DNA of 64,000 nucleotides. It comes from Leifsonia sp. Leaf264. Lineage in GTDB: Bacteria; Actinomycetota; Actinomycetes; Actinomycetales; Microbacteriaceae. Position numbers and translations under genes: made by a program. The notes below the pieces were generated by a model. The model was not told the DNA's origin. It was given only the letters and a program-made list of their open reading frames with translations, and ran no database searches. This document shows positions 26,407 through 33,878 of the stretch, piece by piece. Position 1 is the first letter of the stretch; each line of letters starts with the position of its first letter. The stretch covers positions 62,001 to 126,000 of the forward strand of contig NZ_LMMR01000005.1 of NCBI RefSeq assembly GCF_001422325.1, written 5' to 3'.

Positions 26407-26625
26407 ATGTTCAAGAAGCTCGGCGCTGTGATCGCCGTCGCGGGCGTGCTCGTCCTTGCCGGATGCGGTGATCCGACATCGGAAGAAGAGAAAGCGGACA
26501 TCCAGCGGTGCATCAAGCAGCTGGAATCGACGCTGGCTGAGGCGGGTTCTGACCGCGATCTTCGCCAGGAGGAGATCGACAGCTGCAACGACCCGGACAA
26601 GCGAGCGGTCATCCTCGGCGACTGA
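26407..26625 (+). CDS. Small lipoprotein
   Basis: 72 residues from ATG 26407, with AGGAGG upstream. The N-terminus is a lipoprotein signal peptide: basic start FKK, hydrophobic core, lipobox LAGC with the lipidated Cys at residue 20. The mature ~53 residues are charged, with two further cysteines (QRCIKQ, DSCNDP) that could form a disulfide. No CACATG motif precedes it; GTATAGCGTG (26351-26360) is a weak alternative promoter. Function unknown. Confidence 0.75.
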   Translation: MFKKLGAVIAVAGVLVLAGCGDPTSEEEKADIQRCIKQLESTLAEAGSDRDLRQEEIDSCNDPDKRAVILGD

Positions 26626-26635
26626 CAGGCCTCCC

Positions 26636-26644
26636 GCCACATGT
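26636..26644 (+). promoter_or_regulatory. Class B promoter-like motif
   Basis: GCCACATGT; CAT is 11 bases before the ATG at 26654 (leaderless). Confidence 0.7.
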
Positions 26645-26653
26645 CATCTCGGC

Positions 26654-27121
26654 ATGAGCTTCGAGGATCCCCACGGCCAGATGCAGCAGAGCCAGATGTT
26701 GCAGATGCAGGCCGCGTCTGCTCATCAGCCGAGAAGCATCTGGTCCGACTATCTCATCCGACAGAACACGTTCTGGTGGATGGTGAACGCATGGATCGTT
26801 GTCGTCGTCGCCGCATTCGTGTTCTGGGGCATGCCGATCGTGTCGGAGACAATCCACTTCGCACCTCGCCAGATCGCCACGTTCGCCGGCAAGGCTGACA
26901 CCGTCCTGTACGCGTGGGTCCTTCCGACTGTCGCCGCTCTGACTCTTGCTCGAGGCGTATCGCTCTGGGAGGGGCTCACCACCGAGCTCGTCGACCGGTC
27001 CGTGGTCATCCGGCGACTCATCTGGGTGCTGGGCGTGGTCGGTCTCTGGTTCGTCCTTCACCTGCTGGGTGCGACCATCGACGGGTTCGTAGCAGGCTTC
27101 CTTCACGCAGCCATAGGTTGA
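26654..27121 (+). CDS. Hypothetical membrane protein
   Basis: 155 residues, leaderless. A Met/Gln-rich N-terminus (QMQQSQMLQMQA) precedes three predicted membrane helices (about residues 38-58, 78-97 and 118-148). No family recognised. Monocistronic between two promoter motifs. Confidence 0.7.
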   Translation: MSFEDPHGQMQQSQMLQMQAASAHQPRSIWSDYLIRQNTFWWMVNAWIVVVVAAFVFWGMPIVSETIHFAPRQIATFAGKADTVLYAWVLPTVAALTLARGVSLWEGLTTELVDRSVVIRRLIWVLGVVGLWFVLHLLGATIDGFVAGFLHAAIG

Positions 27122-27137
27122 GCATTCGTCGGCTGAT

Positions 27138-27146
27138 CCGCACATG
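27138..27146 (+). promoter_or_regulatory. Class A promoter-like motif
   Basis: CCGCACATG followed by TGGGTGGC; CAT is 9 bases before the ATG at 27155. Confidence 0.75.
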
Positions 27147-27154
27147 TGGGTGGC

Positions 27155-27709
27155 ATGACGACGACACCTCTGTACCTCGGTGGGTACCGCACCTCCGCGA
27201 TCCGCGCCTTCCTCATCGCACTTGACGACGCGAACCGCAACAACCTCACAGTCCGCTATCCCGACCTGCTCGAAGCCGCCGGGCTCCCCGAGAATCTGTA
27301 CCGCGACCTCATCCTCACCAAGCTGGGCGTCGTCGTGTGGCGGGAGACGGAAGGCGCTGTCGTCACCGACAAGGGGCGGGAGATCATCGCCCAACCGAAC
27401 CGGTTCGAGGATGCAGCCCTCGACGTCATCGAAGAGTCGATCGCGCAGTCGTGGGATCCCGACCAGATCCGTGGCCACCTCCTCATGGCCCTCGGCTCAC
27501 CCGACCTGCCAGCTGCCGTCTCGTCTGGAGAAGCCAGCACAGCTTCGCTGACGATCACGGTGACGCGGGAGCAGCTGCTCCGCCGGCGCCGCATCGTCGA
27601 GCGACAGCTCGCGCTCCTCAACAGCCTGCCCTCTGAGGCCGACCTTCAAGATGATCTCGATGGCATCCGCTTCCTGCTGGGTCAGGAACGAACCGATGTC
27701 GACCACTAG
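27155..27709 (+). CDS. Hypothetical protein, possible winged-helix domain
   Basis: 184 residues, leaderless start ATG 27155. The N-terminal ~75 residues have a helix-helix-helix-strand order ending in a hairpin (LGVVVWRETEGAVVTDKGREI) reminiscent of winged-helix DNA-binding domains; the TDKG(R)E end is common in such folds. The C-terminal part is helical with a basic patch (LLRRRRIVERQL). No family assigned. It overlaps the next small gene by 14 bases. Confidence 0.6.
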   Translation: MTTTPLYLGGYRTSAIRAFLIALDDANRNNLTVRYPDLLEAAGLPENLYRDLILTKLGVVVWRETEGAVVTDKGREIIAQPNRFEDAALDVIEESIAQSWDPDQIRGHLLMALGSPDLPAAVSSGEASTASLTITVTREQLLRRRRIVERQLALLNSLPSEADLQDDLDGIRFLLGQERTDVDH

Positions 27710-27887
27710 GGCCGCCTCCCGCACGGCAGCCAGAACTGACGCCGAAGCACTCGACCACGCCTATCAGGCCGGAGTAGCCCGGTTCCGCGCCAGCTTCGAC
27801 GACGGTGGATGGTCAGACCCGGAACACCGCGCCCACCTGGCGGGCCTCACAGCGGCGGCGGAGCTCGCAACATCGCAACGTCCGTAA
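27696..27887 (+). CDS. Small hypothetical protein
   Basis: 63 residues from ATG 27696, inside the end of the preceding gene, with AGGAA upstream. Ala/Arg/His-rich and helical. No family recognised; the coupling to the preceding gene is the main support. Confidence 0.45.
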   Translation: MSTTRAASRTAARTDAEALDHAYQAGVARFRASFDDGGWSDPEHRAHLAGLTAAAELATSQRP

Positions 27888-27892
27888 CATGC

Positions 27893-27901
27893 GCCACATA
27901 C
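27893..27901 (+). promoter_or_regulatory. Class B promoter-like motif
   Basis: GCCACATAC upstream of the short pilin-like gene (start 27945). The T-A in place of T-G also occurs at 621-630, before another pilin-like gene. Confidence 0.55.
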
Positions 27902-27944
27902 CTACAGGTGACGTAGCTCGCTGACGAGACCTGTAGGGACGGCC

Positions 27945-28376
27945 ATGATCCGATTGCTCCACCGCACACGCAACCAACGCGCCGTTGTCGATCTCGCATC
28001 TGTCATGGTCGGAGTCATCGTCATGGCCGTCATCGCGACATCCGTCGGCGTCGGACTGTTCGCTGTGATCCCTTGGACGCACTCGCAGACCGCGATGTCG
28101 CAACTGGAGGCAATCCGGGCAGCTCAAAGGAACGCTTTCATCGGCAACGGCTCCTACATCGACAAAGCCGCGCTCCTCAGCAGCGGGAAGCTGTCCTCAA
28201 CGGTGGCCGCAGCCGTGTACGTCAGTCCGGACCGCAGCTGCTACACCGCCGTCATCAAGACGCCGACAGGTGTCGCCTACTGGATCGACAACACCACTTC
28301 GGCCGCGGGCGCCGTCAGCGGTGGCACCAGCAGCTGCACATCTCTCACGGCGCTGGCTGCGACCATCACTTTGTGA
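27945..28376 (+). CDS. Short pilin-like protein
   Basis: 143 residues. Residues ~12-50 are a basic leader plus a hydrophobic helix (VVDLASVMVGVIVMAVIA) ending FAVIPWTHSQ, the same segment as in the RCC1 (673) and BNR (38289) proteins. The remaining ~90 residues resemble the C-terminal domain of a small pseudopilin: AIRAAQRNAFIGNGSYID, then a strand pair with two Cys (DRSCYTAV, SSCTSL) that may form a disulfide. This could be the pilin subunit of which the two propeller proteins are large decorated versions. No leader peptidase, ATPase or platform gene is in the window. Confidence 0.7.
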   Translation: MIRLLHRTRNQRAVVDLASVMVGVIVMAVIATSVGVGLFAVIPWTHSQTAMSQLEAIRAAQRNAFIGNGSYIDKAALLSSGKLSSTVAAAVYVSPDRSCYTAVIKTPTGVAYWIDNTTSAAGAVSGGTSSCTSLTALAATITL

Positions 28377-28404
28377 CGAGCCTGCTGGGCACAGTCGCCG
28401 GCAT

Positions 28405-28413
28405 CCGCACATG
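28405..28413 (+). promoter_or_regulatory. Class A promoter-like motif (within a 17-base repeat)
   Basis: CCGCACATG, 3' end of GCCGGCATCCGCACATG (28397-28413), upstream of the NADAR gene. Confidence 0.7.
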
Positions 28414-28446
28414 AAGGATGCACCAGCCCGCAACGGAAGGAACCCC

Positions 28447-28854
28447 ATGGCCGAGATCATCCCCGAGTTCGTCGGGCAGTACCGATTCCTGTCGAACTTC
28501 CACGTCGAAGCCGACGGGAAGACCGTTGAGCACCGCTTCCAGGCCGCGAAGGCAACCACCCCGGAAGACCACGCCCGCGTTATGGCAGCCGTCGACCCGA
28601 ACAAGGCGAAGTACGCCGGCCGTTCCATCCAGCTCCGCACCGACTGGGAACAGGTGAAGGTGCAGATCATGGTGGGTCTGCTGCAGCAGAAGTTCGCCGA
28701 CCCGGAGCTCCGCCAGAAACTCGCGGACACGGGCACCGCCTACCTCCAGGAAGGGAACCACTGGAACGACCGGTACTGGGGAGTGGACAGGAAGACGGGG
28801 ATCGGCCGGAATGTCCTCGGCCACAGCCTGATGCTGGTCCGCGCCACACTCTGA
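28447..28854 (+). CDS. NADAR-family (YbiA-like) protein
   Basis: 135 residues from ATG 28447, with GGAAGGAA upstream. Conserved NADAR features are present: FLSNFHVE near the N-terminus, VEHRFQAAKA, LRTDWEQVKVQIM, TGTAYLQEGNHWNDRYWG and GRNVLGHSLMLVR at the end. NADAR proteins are N-glycosidases; described members act in riboflavin-intermediate breakdown (YbiA) or remove ADP-ribose from modified guanine in nucleic acids as antidotes to DarT-type toxins. No toxin gene is adjacent, so a stand-alone protective or counter-defence role is possible. See the macro domain gene at 37304. Confidence 0.85.
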   Translation: MAEIIPEFVGQYRFLSNFHVEADGKTVEHRFQAAKATTPEDHARVMAAVDPNKAKYAGRSIQLRTDWEQVKVQIMVGLLQQKFADPELRQKLADTGTAYLQEGNHWNDRYWGVDRKTGIGRNVLGHSLMLVRATL

Positions 28855-28863
28855 CCCGACCTC

Positions 28864-28872
28864 GCCACATGC
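28864..28872 (+). promoter_or_regulatory. Class B promoter-like motif
   Basis: GCCACATGC; CAT is 12 bases before the ATG at 28883, one base off the usual class B spacing. Confidence 0.6.
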
Positions 28873-28882
28873 CTGACCGTCG

Positions 28883-29437
28883 ATGAGATCGACTGGAACC
28901 CACCCCGAGCTGAGCGTGCTTCACGCCTCTGAGCTGCGCCCGGACGACATCGTCCTGTACACAGCCGCGACCTGGTGGCGGGTTCTGTCGGCCACCCCCG
29001 CCGGCAAGTCAGTCGACATCGTCTACGTCGTCGAACAGGACCTCTCGGATGCCGGGACCTCCGGCACCAACGGCGAGCACCGGTTCAGACAGTCGACTCA
29101 GCTGCTGGTGACCCGGACCGGCCAAGGCTTCGCGGAGCCCCCGATGACCGTTACCGCAGGTGAGCTCGCGCACGGGCACGTCGTCCATGTGAACGCGAAG
29201 CAGACTTGGTTGGTTGAAGCCTCCGAACAGAACGGCAAGTCTGTGGATGTAGCCTTCACGGTCGTCCGTGACGACGATCCGTTGCTCCTACAGACGGACG
29301 GCACTCACCGGTTCAGGCAATCCACATTCCTGCTGATCGGCCCTCCCGACCGCGCAAGTGGCCGGCGCCGCACCGCCAGACACCGTTCCACAGATACGGC
29401 ATCGGACACCGTGGAGAGCGTCGCCGCGTTCCTCTGA
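28883..29437 (+). CDS. Hypothetical protein with two tandem ~70-residue repeats
   Basis: 184 residues, probably leaderless. Residues ~15-80 and ~88-155 are repeats of one another: both contain xxELxxxxxV, then W(R/L)V, GKSVD(I/V)x(Y/F)xV, and GxHRFRQSTxLL(V/I). The repeated motif GKSVD and HRFRQST suggests a small beta-barrel or SH3-like fold duplicated in tandem. The C-terminus is basic (GRRRTARHRS). No known family recognised. Confidence 0.7.
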   Translation: MRSTGTHPELSVLHASELRPDDIVLYTAATWWRVLSATPAGKSVDIVYVVEQDLSDAGTSGTNGEHRFRQSTQLLVTRTGQGFAEPPMTVTAGELAHGHVVHVNAKQTWLVEASEQNGKSVDVAFTVVRDDDPLLLQTDGTHRFRQSTFLLIGPPDRASGRRRTARHRSTDTASDTVESVAAFL

Positions 29438-29441
29438 TCGC

Positions 29442-29465
29442 CGCCCATCTGGGCCCGAATGGGCG
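29442..29465 (+). terminator. Probable intrinsic terminator
   Basis: Stem CGCCCAT (29442-29448)/ATGGGCG (29459-29465), right after the gene ending at 29437; weak T content downstream. Confidence 0.5.
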
Positions 29466-29505
29466 TCGTACGTTGGTGCCAGAATCAGTACAAATCCCCG
29501 CTCTA

Positions 29506-29514
29506 CCGCGCATG
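29506..29514 (+). promoter_or_regulatory. Class A promoter-like motif
   Basis: CCGCGCATG followed by TAGG, upstream of ligA. CAT is 7 bases before an ATG at 29521, but the ATG at 29554 has a better ribosome binding site. Confidence 0.65.
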
Positions 29515-29553
29515 TAGGCGATGAAGAAGAACGACGCCTACCAGGAGACGCAC

Positions 29554-31476
29554 ATGACTGACATCGACACCCTCATCGCCACCCGCAACGCCGCCGCTGC
29601 CGCCTACTACGAGGGCGAGTCCATCATGGACGACGCCGACTTCGACAAGCTCACCGCCGAGCTGGCCGAGCAGGGCGTCGAAGAGGTCGTGGGCCACGGG
29701 TACGTCCCGGAAGGCAAGGTGAAGCATGAGCGTCGGATGCTGTCGCTGGACAAGATCCAGGCTGACGAGGACGGCAAGCCGGAGCATGCGTTCAACGACC
29801 TGGCGAAGTTCGTCGAGAACACCGACGCCTGGAATTACGACGTCGAGTTGAAGTTCGACGGGAACGCTGTCGCCCTCACCTACGTCGACGGGAAGCTCAC
29901 GTCAGCTGTCACCCGCGGTGACGGAACGTTCGGCGAGTCGGTCGACTATGCGGTCGGCCTGATGGCTGACGCCGGAGTGCTCCCCCGCACCCTGATCGGC
30001 GCTCCCCCGAAGCTGATCTTGAAGGCTGAGATCCTGTTCAAGCTTCCCGTGTTCGAGGAGCTGAACGAGTCGCTGGAGGAGTCGTACTCCAACCCGCGCA
30101 ACGCCGCTGCCGGCATCGTCCGCCGCCAGCACGGAACCGAGGCAGCCCTCCTGTCTCTGATCGTCCACGATTCCGACATCGTCGACGACGACCAAGTGTC
30201 CCACTGGGGGTTCACCACCTCCGCGAACATCTTCAAAGGCAAGGTCGGCGGAACCGTCGGCCGCACTATCGGCTTGGTGACACGAGACCTGTTCGAGCAG
30301 ATCGACCGGATCGACAAGCTCCGCGGCGTCCTCGACTTCGAGACCGACGGCGCAGTCATCAAGGTCACCGACCGTGTCGACCGCCGCACCCTGGGCGAAG
30401 GCTCCCGCACCCCGAAGTGGGCTGTGGCGTACAAGTTCAACTCCGCCGTCCACGAGGTCGTCGTCACCGGCCTGGAATGGCAGCTGGGCCGCACCGGCAA
30501 GCTCACCCCCGTCATCACGTACACCGCTCCCCCGGTCGCCGGGTGGACGAACACGAAAGCCACCGGCCACAACTTCGAGCTGGTGGAGAAGCTCGACCCG
30601 CGCGTCGGCGACACCCTCCGCATGAAGAGGAGCGGTGAGGTGATTCCGTTCATCATGGGCCGACTCGAAGGCGCACCCCGCGGCGCTGAGGAGATCATCT
30701 ACCCGACCGAGTTCACCGCCCCCGACGGTGTCACCTACCCGGTGATCCGAGACGGCGTGAACCTGAAAGTTGACGGCTACCTGAACCCTGTCCAGCTGAT
30801 CGTGTACGGCCTCGGGATGCTCGGCGTGAAGGGTGTATCCGACTCTGTCGTCAAGAAGCTCGTCGACGGCGGCGACGTGAGGATCCTCGCCGACATGCTC
30901 ACCGTCACCGTTCAGGACGTCGCGAAGTACCCAGGCGAAGGTGTCGGCTCCGGCACCGTCGTCGTCAACGCCATCAAGGACGCCCTCCGCGGCGCCACCG
31001 TCGTCCAATGGTTCGCCGGCATCGGCCTGCCCCACATGGCGTTGACCACCGGCGGCATCCTCGCCGACCGGTTCGGTGACCTCGACACGATCGCTCAGGC
31101 AACCGAAGCTGAGCTGCTGGTCCTACCGAAGTTCGGACCGATCAAGACCGCCAACTTCCTCGCCAACCAGCACAAGGTCGCCGAGCTCGCCGCGGCGCTC
31201 CGTGAGCGCGGCTACACGCCGCTCCCGAAGGAGCAGATCGTCGCAGTCGAGTCGCCCCTCACCGGGAAGAACGTCGTCCTCACCGGCACGTTCCCGAACC
31301 TCAGCCGATCCGGCGCCACCGACGCCGCGAAGCGTCTCGGCGCGAACACCCAGTCCTCCGTGTCGAAGACCACCGACATCCTGATCGCCGGAGACGGCGC
31401 CGGATCGAAGATGGCGAAGGCTGAGTCGCTGGGTGTGCAGGTGATGAGCGCTGAGGAGTTCGAGGCGTTGATCTAG
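29554..31476 (+). CDS. ligA: NAD-dependent DNA ligase, cysteine-free variant
   Basis: 640 residues from ATG 29554 (AGGAG 6 bases upstream; in-frame ATG 29521 is possible). LigA order: Ia domain (YYEGESIMDDADFDKL), adenylation domain with catalytic motif LKFDGNAVAL (Lys100), GDGTFGESV, SNPRNAAAGIVRRQ, TDGAVIK and AYKF; OB fold; HhH region (LGMLGVKGVSDSVVKKL); C-terminal BRCT (NVVLTGTFPNLSR). The protein has no Cys at all, so the four-Cys zinc finger of ordinary LigA is missing: after the OB fold the chain runs from FTAPDGVTYPVIRDG straight to the HhH region. The Ia region is also reduced. It is therefore probably an element-encoded accessory ligase rather than the housekeeping enzyme. Confidence 0.9.
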   Translation: MTDIDTLIATRNAAAAAYYEGESIMDDADFDKLTAELAEQGVEEVVGHGYVPEGKVKHERRMLSLDKIQADEDGKPEHAFNDLAKFVENTDAWNYDVELKFDGNAVALTYVDGKLTSAVTRGDGTFGESVDYAVGLMADAGVLPRTLIGAPPKLILKAEILFKLPVFEELNESLEESYSNPRNAAAGIVRRQHGTEAALLSLIVHDSDIVDDDQVSHWGFTTSANIFKGKVGGTVGRTIGLVTRDLFEQIDRIDKLRGVLDFETDGAVIKVTDRVDRRTLGEGSRTPKWAVAYKFNSAVHEVVVTGLEWQLGRTGKLTPVITYTAPPVAGWTNTKATGHNFELVEKLDPRVGDTLRMKRSGEVIPFIMGRLEGAPRGAEEIIYPTEFTAPDGVTYPVIRDGVNLKVDGYLNPVQLIVYGLGMLGVKGVSDSVVKKLVDGGDVRILADMLTVTVQDVAKYPGEGVGSGTVVVNAIKDALRGATVVQWFAGIGLPHMALTTGGILADRFGDLDTIAQATEAELLVLPKFGPIKTANFLANQHKVAELAAALRERGYTPLPKEQIVAVESPLTGKNVVLTGTFPNLSRSGATDAAKRLGANTQSSVSKTTDILIAGDGAGSKMAKAESLGVQVMSAEEFEALI

Positions 31477-31491
31477 CCGGAGCTCGGGCGC

Positions 31492-31509
31492 GGCCCGCTT
31501 CGGCGGGTC
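31492..31509 (+). terminator. Intrinsic terminator after ligA
   Basis: GGCCCGC-TTCG-GCGGGTC, a 7-bp stem (one G:U) with a UUCG tetraloop, followed by TGTT. Confidence 0.75.
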
Positions 31510-31523
31510 TGTTCCGTTCGCCC

Positions 31524-31532
31524 GCCACATGC
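31524..31532 (+). promoter_or_regulatory. Class B promoter-like motif
   Basis: GCCACATGC, 29 bases upstream of the small gene at 31561, which has AAGGAGGAG as ribosome binding site. Confidence 0.65.
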
Positions 31533-31560
31533 CTCCAAGCGACCCACAAGGAGGAGCCTC

Positions 31561-31749
31561 ATGTCCGATCCCACCATCGCCGTGACCGAGAAGACCCGCA
31601 CGTATGTCTACGACGACGGCCCTGCGGTCTACCGCAACGTCGTTGAGGTCACCGAACGCGCCGGCGGCTTCCACACAGTGAAGACGGCCGATGGCCGCGA
31701 GCATGCTGTAACTCCGGGCTGGCTGTGGGCTGAGCCTGTCCCTGTCTGA
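31561..31749 (+). CDS. Small hypothetical protein
   Basis: 62 residues with a strong AAGGAGGAG ribosome binding site. Strand-rich (TYVYDDGPAVYRNVVEVTERAG), ending GWLWAEPVPV. No family recognised; its own promoter motif and ribosome binding site make it a likely real gene. Confidence 0.65.
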   Translation: MSDPTIAVTEKTRTYVYDDGPAVYRNVVEVTERAGGFHTVKTADGREHAVTPGWLWAEPVPV

Positions 31750-31773
31750 GGCCCCGACCAGTTTTGCCGCATG

Positions 31774-31782
31774 CCGCACATG
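31774..31782 (+). promoter_or_regulatory. Class A promoter-like motif
   Basis: CCGCACATG followed by TGGGT, upstream of the first RNase H gene. Confidence 0.65.
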
Positions 31783-31826
31783 TGGGTAACGAAGGGGAAG
31801 GGGTCCCCGGGAATGGCGGGATCGAC

Positions 31827-32420
31827 ATGGCAAAGAACCTTCGCGGCATCGGACTGAACATCCACACGGTTGAGTTGGAACTCGGAGACGCCACCCTCGT
31901 CTCCGACCAGCATGTCACCGTCGCCACCGACGGCTCCCACGACATCCAGGGCCGCTTCGGCACCTACGCGTGGATCAGCGACGACGGACGTTTCCGCGCT
32001 GGGCTCGTTCAGGGTGCGACCAACTCCCTCATCTCCGAACTCACCGCCATCTTCGAAGCCATTCGCGCCTCCAAGAAGGACCGCATCACCCTCCTGACCG
32101 ACTCCCGCCTATCCCTCGGCCTCCTCCGAATCCTCCTCGACCAGCAGGAAGCTCCGGCCACCGCACGGGAAGTGCGCATCGCCCGCCAGATCCTCGCCGC
32201 CGTCGACGGTAAGCACGTCACCCTCCGCTGGGTGAAAGCCCACGTCGGCTACACGATGAACGAAGCAGCAGACACCCTCGCTCACGCCGAACTGGTTGCC
32301 CGTCGCACCAACCCCGACACGGACGCCTATAAGACGGTGAAGCCTGAGCTCCTCCGCCGTGGGCAGAAGCTCGCCAACGGCATCCGCCGCACCCGCAGCG
32401 AGTTCGCACTCGTCGCCTGA
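31827..32420 (+). CDS. rnhA: RNase HI-like protein 1
   Basis: 197 residues from ATG 31827; an in-frame ATG at 31764 precedes the promoter motif and is unlikely. The RNase H acidic set is visible: ATDGSHD, SELTAIFEAI (Glu), LTDSRLS (Asp), and WVKAHVGYTMNEAADTLAH (His and final Asp). The enzyme cleaves RNA in RNA:DNA hybrids. A ~30-residue N-terminal extension and a basic C-terminal tail (RRGQKLANGIRRTRS) are extra. A second, more divergent RNase H is encoded at 33878. Confidence 0.8.
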   Translation: MAKNLRGIGLNIHTVELELGDATLVSDQHVTVATDGSHDIQGRFGTYAWISDDGRFRAGLVQGATNSLISELTAIFEAIRASKKDRITLLTDSRLSLGLLRILLDQQEAPATAREVRIARQILAAVDGKHVTLRWVKAHVGYTMNEAADTLAHAELVARRTNPDTDAYKTVKPELLRRGQKLANGIRRTRSEFALVA

Positions 32421-32443
32421 ATTGAGAACAAATCCAAGTGGCG

Positions 32444-32452
32444 CCGCACATG
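32444..32452 (+). promoter_or_regulatory. Class A promoter-like motif
   Basis: CCGCACATG followed by ACAGT, upstream of the cREC gene at 32479. Confidence 0.6.
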
Positions 32453-32478
32453 ACAGTGACGAACAGGAAGATGGAACC

Positions 32479-32775
32479 ATGAAGCTCTGGATCGACGACC
32501 TTCGTCCTGCACCTCCCGGCGACTGGGTGATCGCTCGCACCTCCGCAGAGGCCCTCGCAGTGCTCGAGGAACATGCCGGCAAGCCCATCGAGGAGATCAG
32601 CTTCGACCACGACCTCGGTGGTGACGACACCACCCGCCGGGTTCTGATGTGGATGATCGAGAACGACGTGTGGAGCTCCACTGTGTACATCCACACTGCC
32701 AATCCGATCGGCCGGAACTACTTGGCGGGCACCGCCCGTCGGTATGCGCCTGACTGGGTGAAGGTGCTCCCGTGA
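32479..32775 (+). CDS. cREC (cyclic-phosphate processing receiver-like) protein
   Basis: 98 residues. KLWIDDLRPAPPGDW at the N-terminus, ISFDHDLGGDDT in the middle and VYIHTANPIGRNYLAG near the end match the small receiver-like cREC family, which has the receiver fold but an altered Asp/His site predicted to process cyclic phosphates on RNA ends or nucleotides. Family knowledge links it to RNA repair and conflict systems. ATG 32479 follows AGGAAG. The next gene starts in a GTGA overlap. Biochemistry of the family is prediction. Confidence 0.75.
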   Translation: MKLWIDDLRPAPPGDWVIARTSAEALAVLEEHAGKPIEEISFDHDLGGDDTTRRVLMWMIENDVWSSTVYIHTANPIGRNYLAGTARRYAPDWVKVLP

Positions 32776-33020
32776 CCGGAGACGAAGCGATCGCCGCGGT
32801 CCGCGTCACCGGTGTCCCGGCGCCGCTCGTCGCTTACTCCTTGGACGAGTTCGCTGACCTCGGCTATCGGGGTTGGTGGTCTGTCGTTCAGGATGACGAC
32901 GCGGTGGGCGGTCCGATTTTTGTCGTGTCGCAGATCGGGCAGGTTCACCGGTTCGGCAGCATCCCGCCGTGGGTACAGGGTTTGACGACTGCGCATGTGT
33001 TGGCGGGCCGGAGGTTCTGA
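32772..33020 (+). CDS. Hypothetical protein coupled to cREC
   Basis: 82 residues from GTG 32772, overlapping the cREC stop by four bases. Strand-rich with aromatic clusters (YRGWWSVVQDDDAVGGPIFVV), resembling small SUKH/immunity-type proteins only loosely. The overlap suggests a shared function with the cREC protein. Confidence 0.6.
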   Translation: MTGDEAIAAVRVTGVPAPLVAYSLDEFADLGYRGWWSVVQDDDAVGGPIFVVSQIGQVHRFGSIPPWVQGLTTAHVLAGRRF

Positions 33021-33026
33021 GCTGCT

Positions 33027-33035
33027 GCCACATGC
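33027..33035 (+). promoter_or_regulatory. Class B promoter-like motif
   Basis: GCCACATGC; CAT is 11 bases before the ATG at 33045 (leaderless). Confidence 0.7.
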
Positions 33036-33044
33036 CTTTCCGGC

Positions 33045-33398
33045 ATGATCCCCATTGTCGAAGTCTCCTTGGAGAACCGTCTCGCCCGTCTTGATGAGAT
33101 CGCGGCGACGGAGCCCGGCTGGTACGACGGTGACGGTGAGACACCCCCGGCGGAGTCGGTGGCTTTGGCTCGGGAGATCCTCGTGACCCTGTTTGAGGCT
33201 GGGGTGCCGACGCCGGGCATCTTCCCCGGCATCGACCGTCCCGCTGTCCTCGTCGAATGGCTGACGGACTCTGTGCATGAGTCCTGGGATGTCGGTTCTG
33301 ACGGCACGGTGGAGCGTTACGGGTATGACGCGAACACGAAGCTCAGCAAGTACGACGTGTTCGTCTGGACCGGCGTCGAGCGCCCCATCCTCGTCTGA
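33045..33398 (+). CDS. Hypothetical protein, paralogue of the gene at 33477
   Basis: 117 residues, leaderless. Shares with the next gene the order xGW(Y/F)DGDG, LAR(E/A)IL, PGIFPGI, (V/L)EW, W(D)xxxDGTV. The aromatic/Asp pattern suggests a compact alpha/beta fold. I do not recognise a named family; similar short proteins are common in phages and plasmids. The tandem arrangement points to a local duplication. Confidence 0.65.
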   Translation: MIPIVEVSLENRLARLDEIAATEPGWYDGDGETPPAESVALAREILVTLFEAGVPTPGIFPGIDRPAVLVEWLTDSVHESWDVGSDGTVERYGYDANTKLSKYDVFVWTGVERPILV

Positions 33399-33417
33399 GT
33401 TCACGATTTCCGGCGGG

Positions 33418-33428
33418 TCCGCGCATGT
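33418..33428 (+). promoter_or_regulatory. Class A promoter-like motif
   Basis: CCGCGCATGT followed by AGGTGGC, upstream of the gene at 33477. Confidence 0.65.
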
Positions 33429-33476
33429 AGGTGGCGACAGAGGACGCTTTCATCCGTCCCGGAAGGACCAGCCGCC

Positions 33477-33878
33477 ATGTACTTCACCGGAACAGCGACG
33501 CTCGATGTCCCCGCGTGGGAGTCCCGTCTGGCCCTGGTGTCGCATGTGGAGACCGGCTGGTTCGACGGTGACGGCTATGCGATCCACCCGCATTCGTCTG
33601 AGCTTGCTCGCGCGATCCTTGCTGAGATGGACGAGTCCGGGCTGGAGATCCCTGGTATCTTCCCCGGCATCTGCCATGACCTGTCCGACGGGGAAGTGGT
33701 CCGCCTTGAATGGCGCACCGATGAACTGTCCGCCACCTGGGACTGCCACCGCGACGGAACTGTTGACGCTTTCGCGATCCGGCATTTCTTCGACGAGCTC
33801 GGCAACCGGGAGCACGAATCGGTTGACCGGATGTTCCACTGGGACGGGTCGCAGCGACCGTTCGACGGGCTCATCTGA
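33477..33878 (+). CDS. Hypothetical protein, paralogue of the gene at 33045
   Basis: 133 residues, ATG 33477 with GGAAGGA upstream. Shares PGIFPGI, LEW(R)TDEL and WDxxxDGTV with its neighbour, but has a longer C-terminus (EHESVDRMFHWDGSQ). Its stop overlaps the start of the second RNase H gene (TGATG), so it is coupled to it. Confidence 0.65.
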   Translation: MYFTGTATLDVPAWESRLALVSHVETGWFDGDGYAIHPHSSELARAILAEMDESGLEIPGIFPGICHDLSDGEVVRLEWRTDELSATWDCHRDGTVDAFAIRHFFDELGNREHESVDRMFHWDGSQRPFDGLI

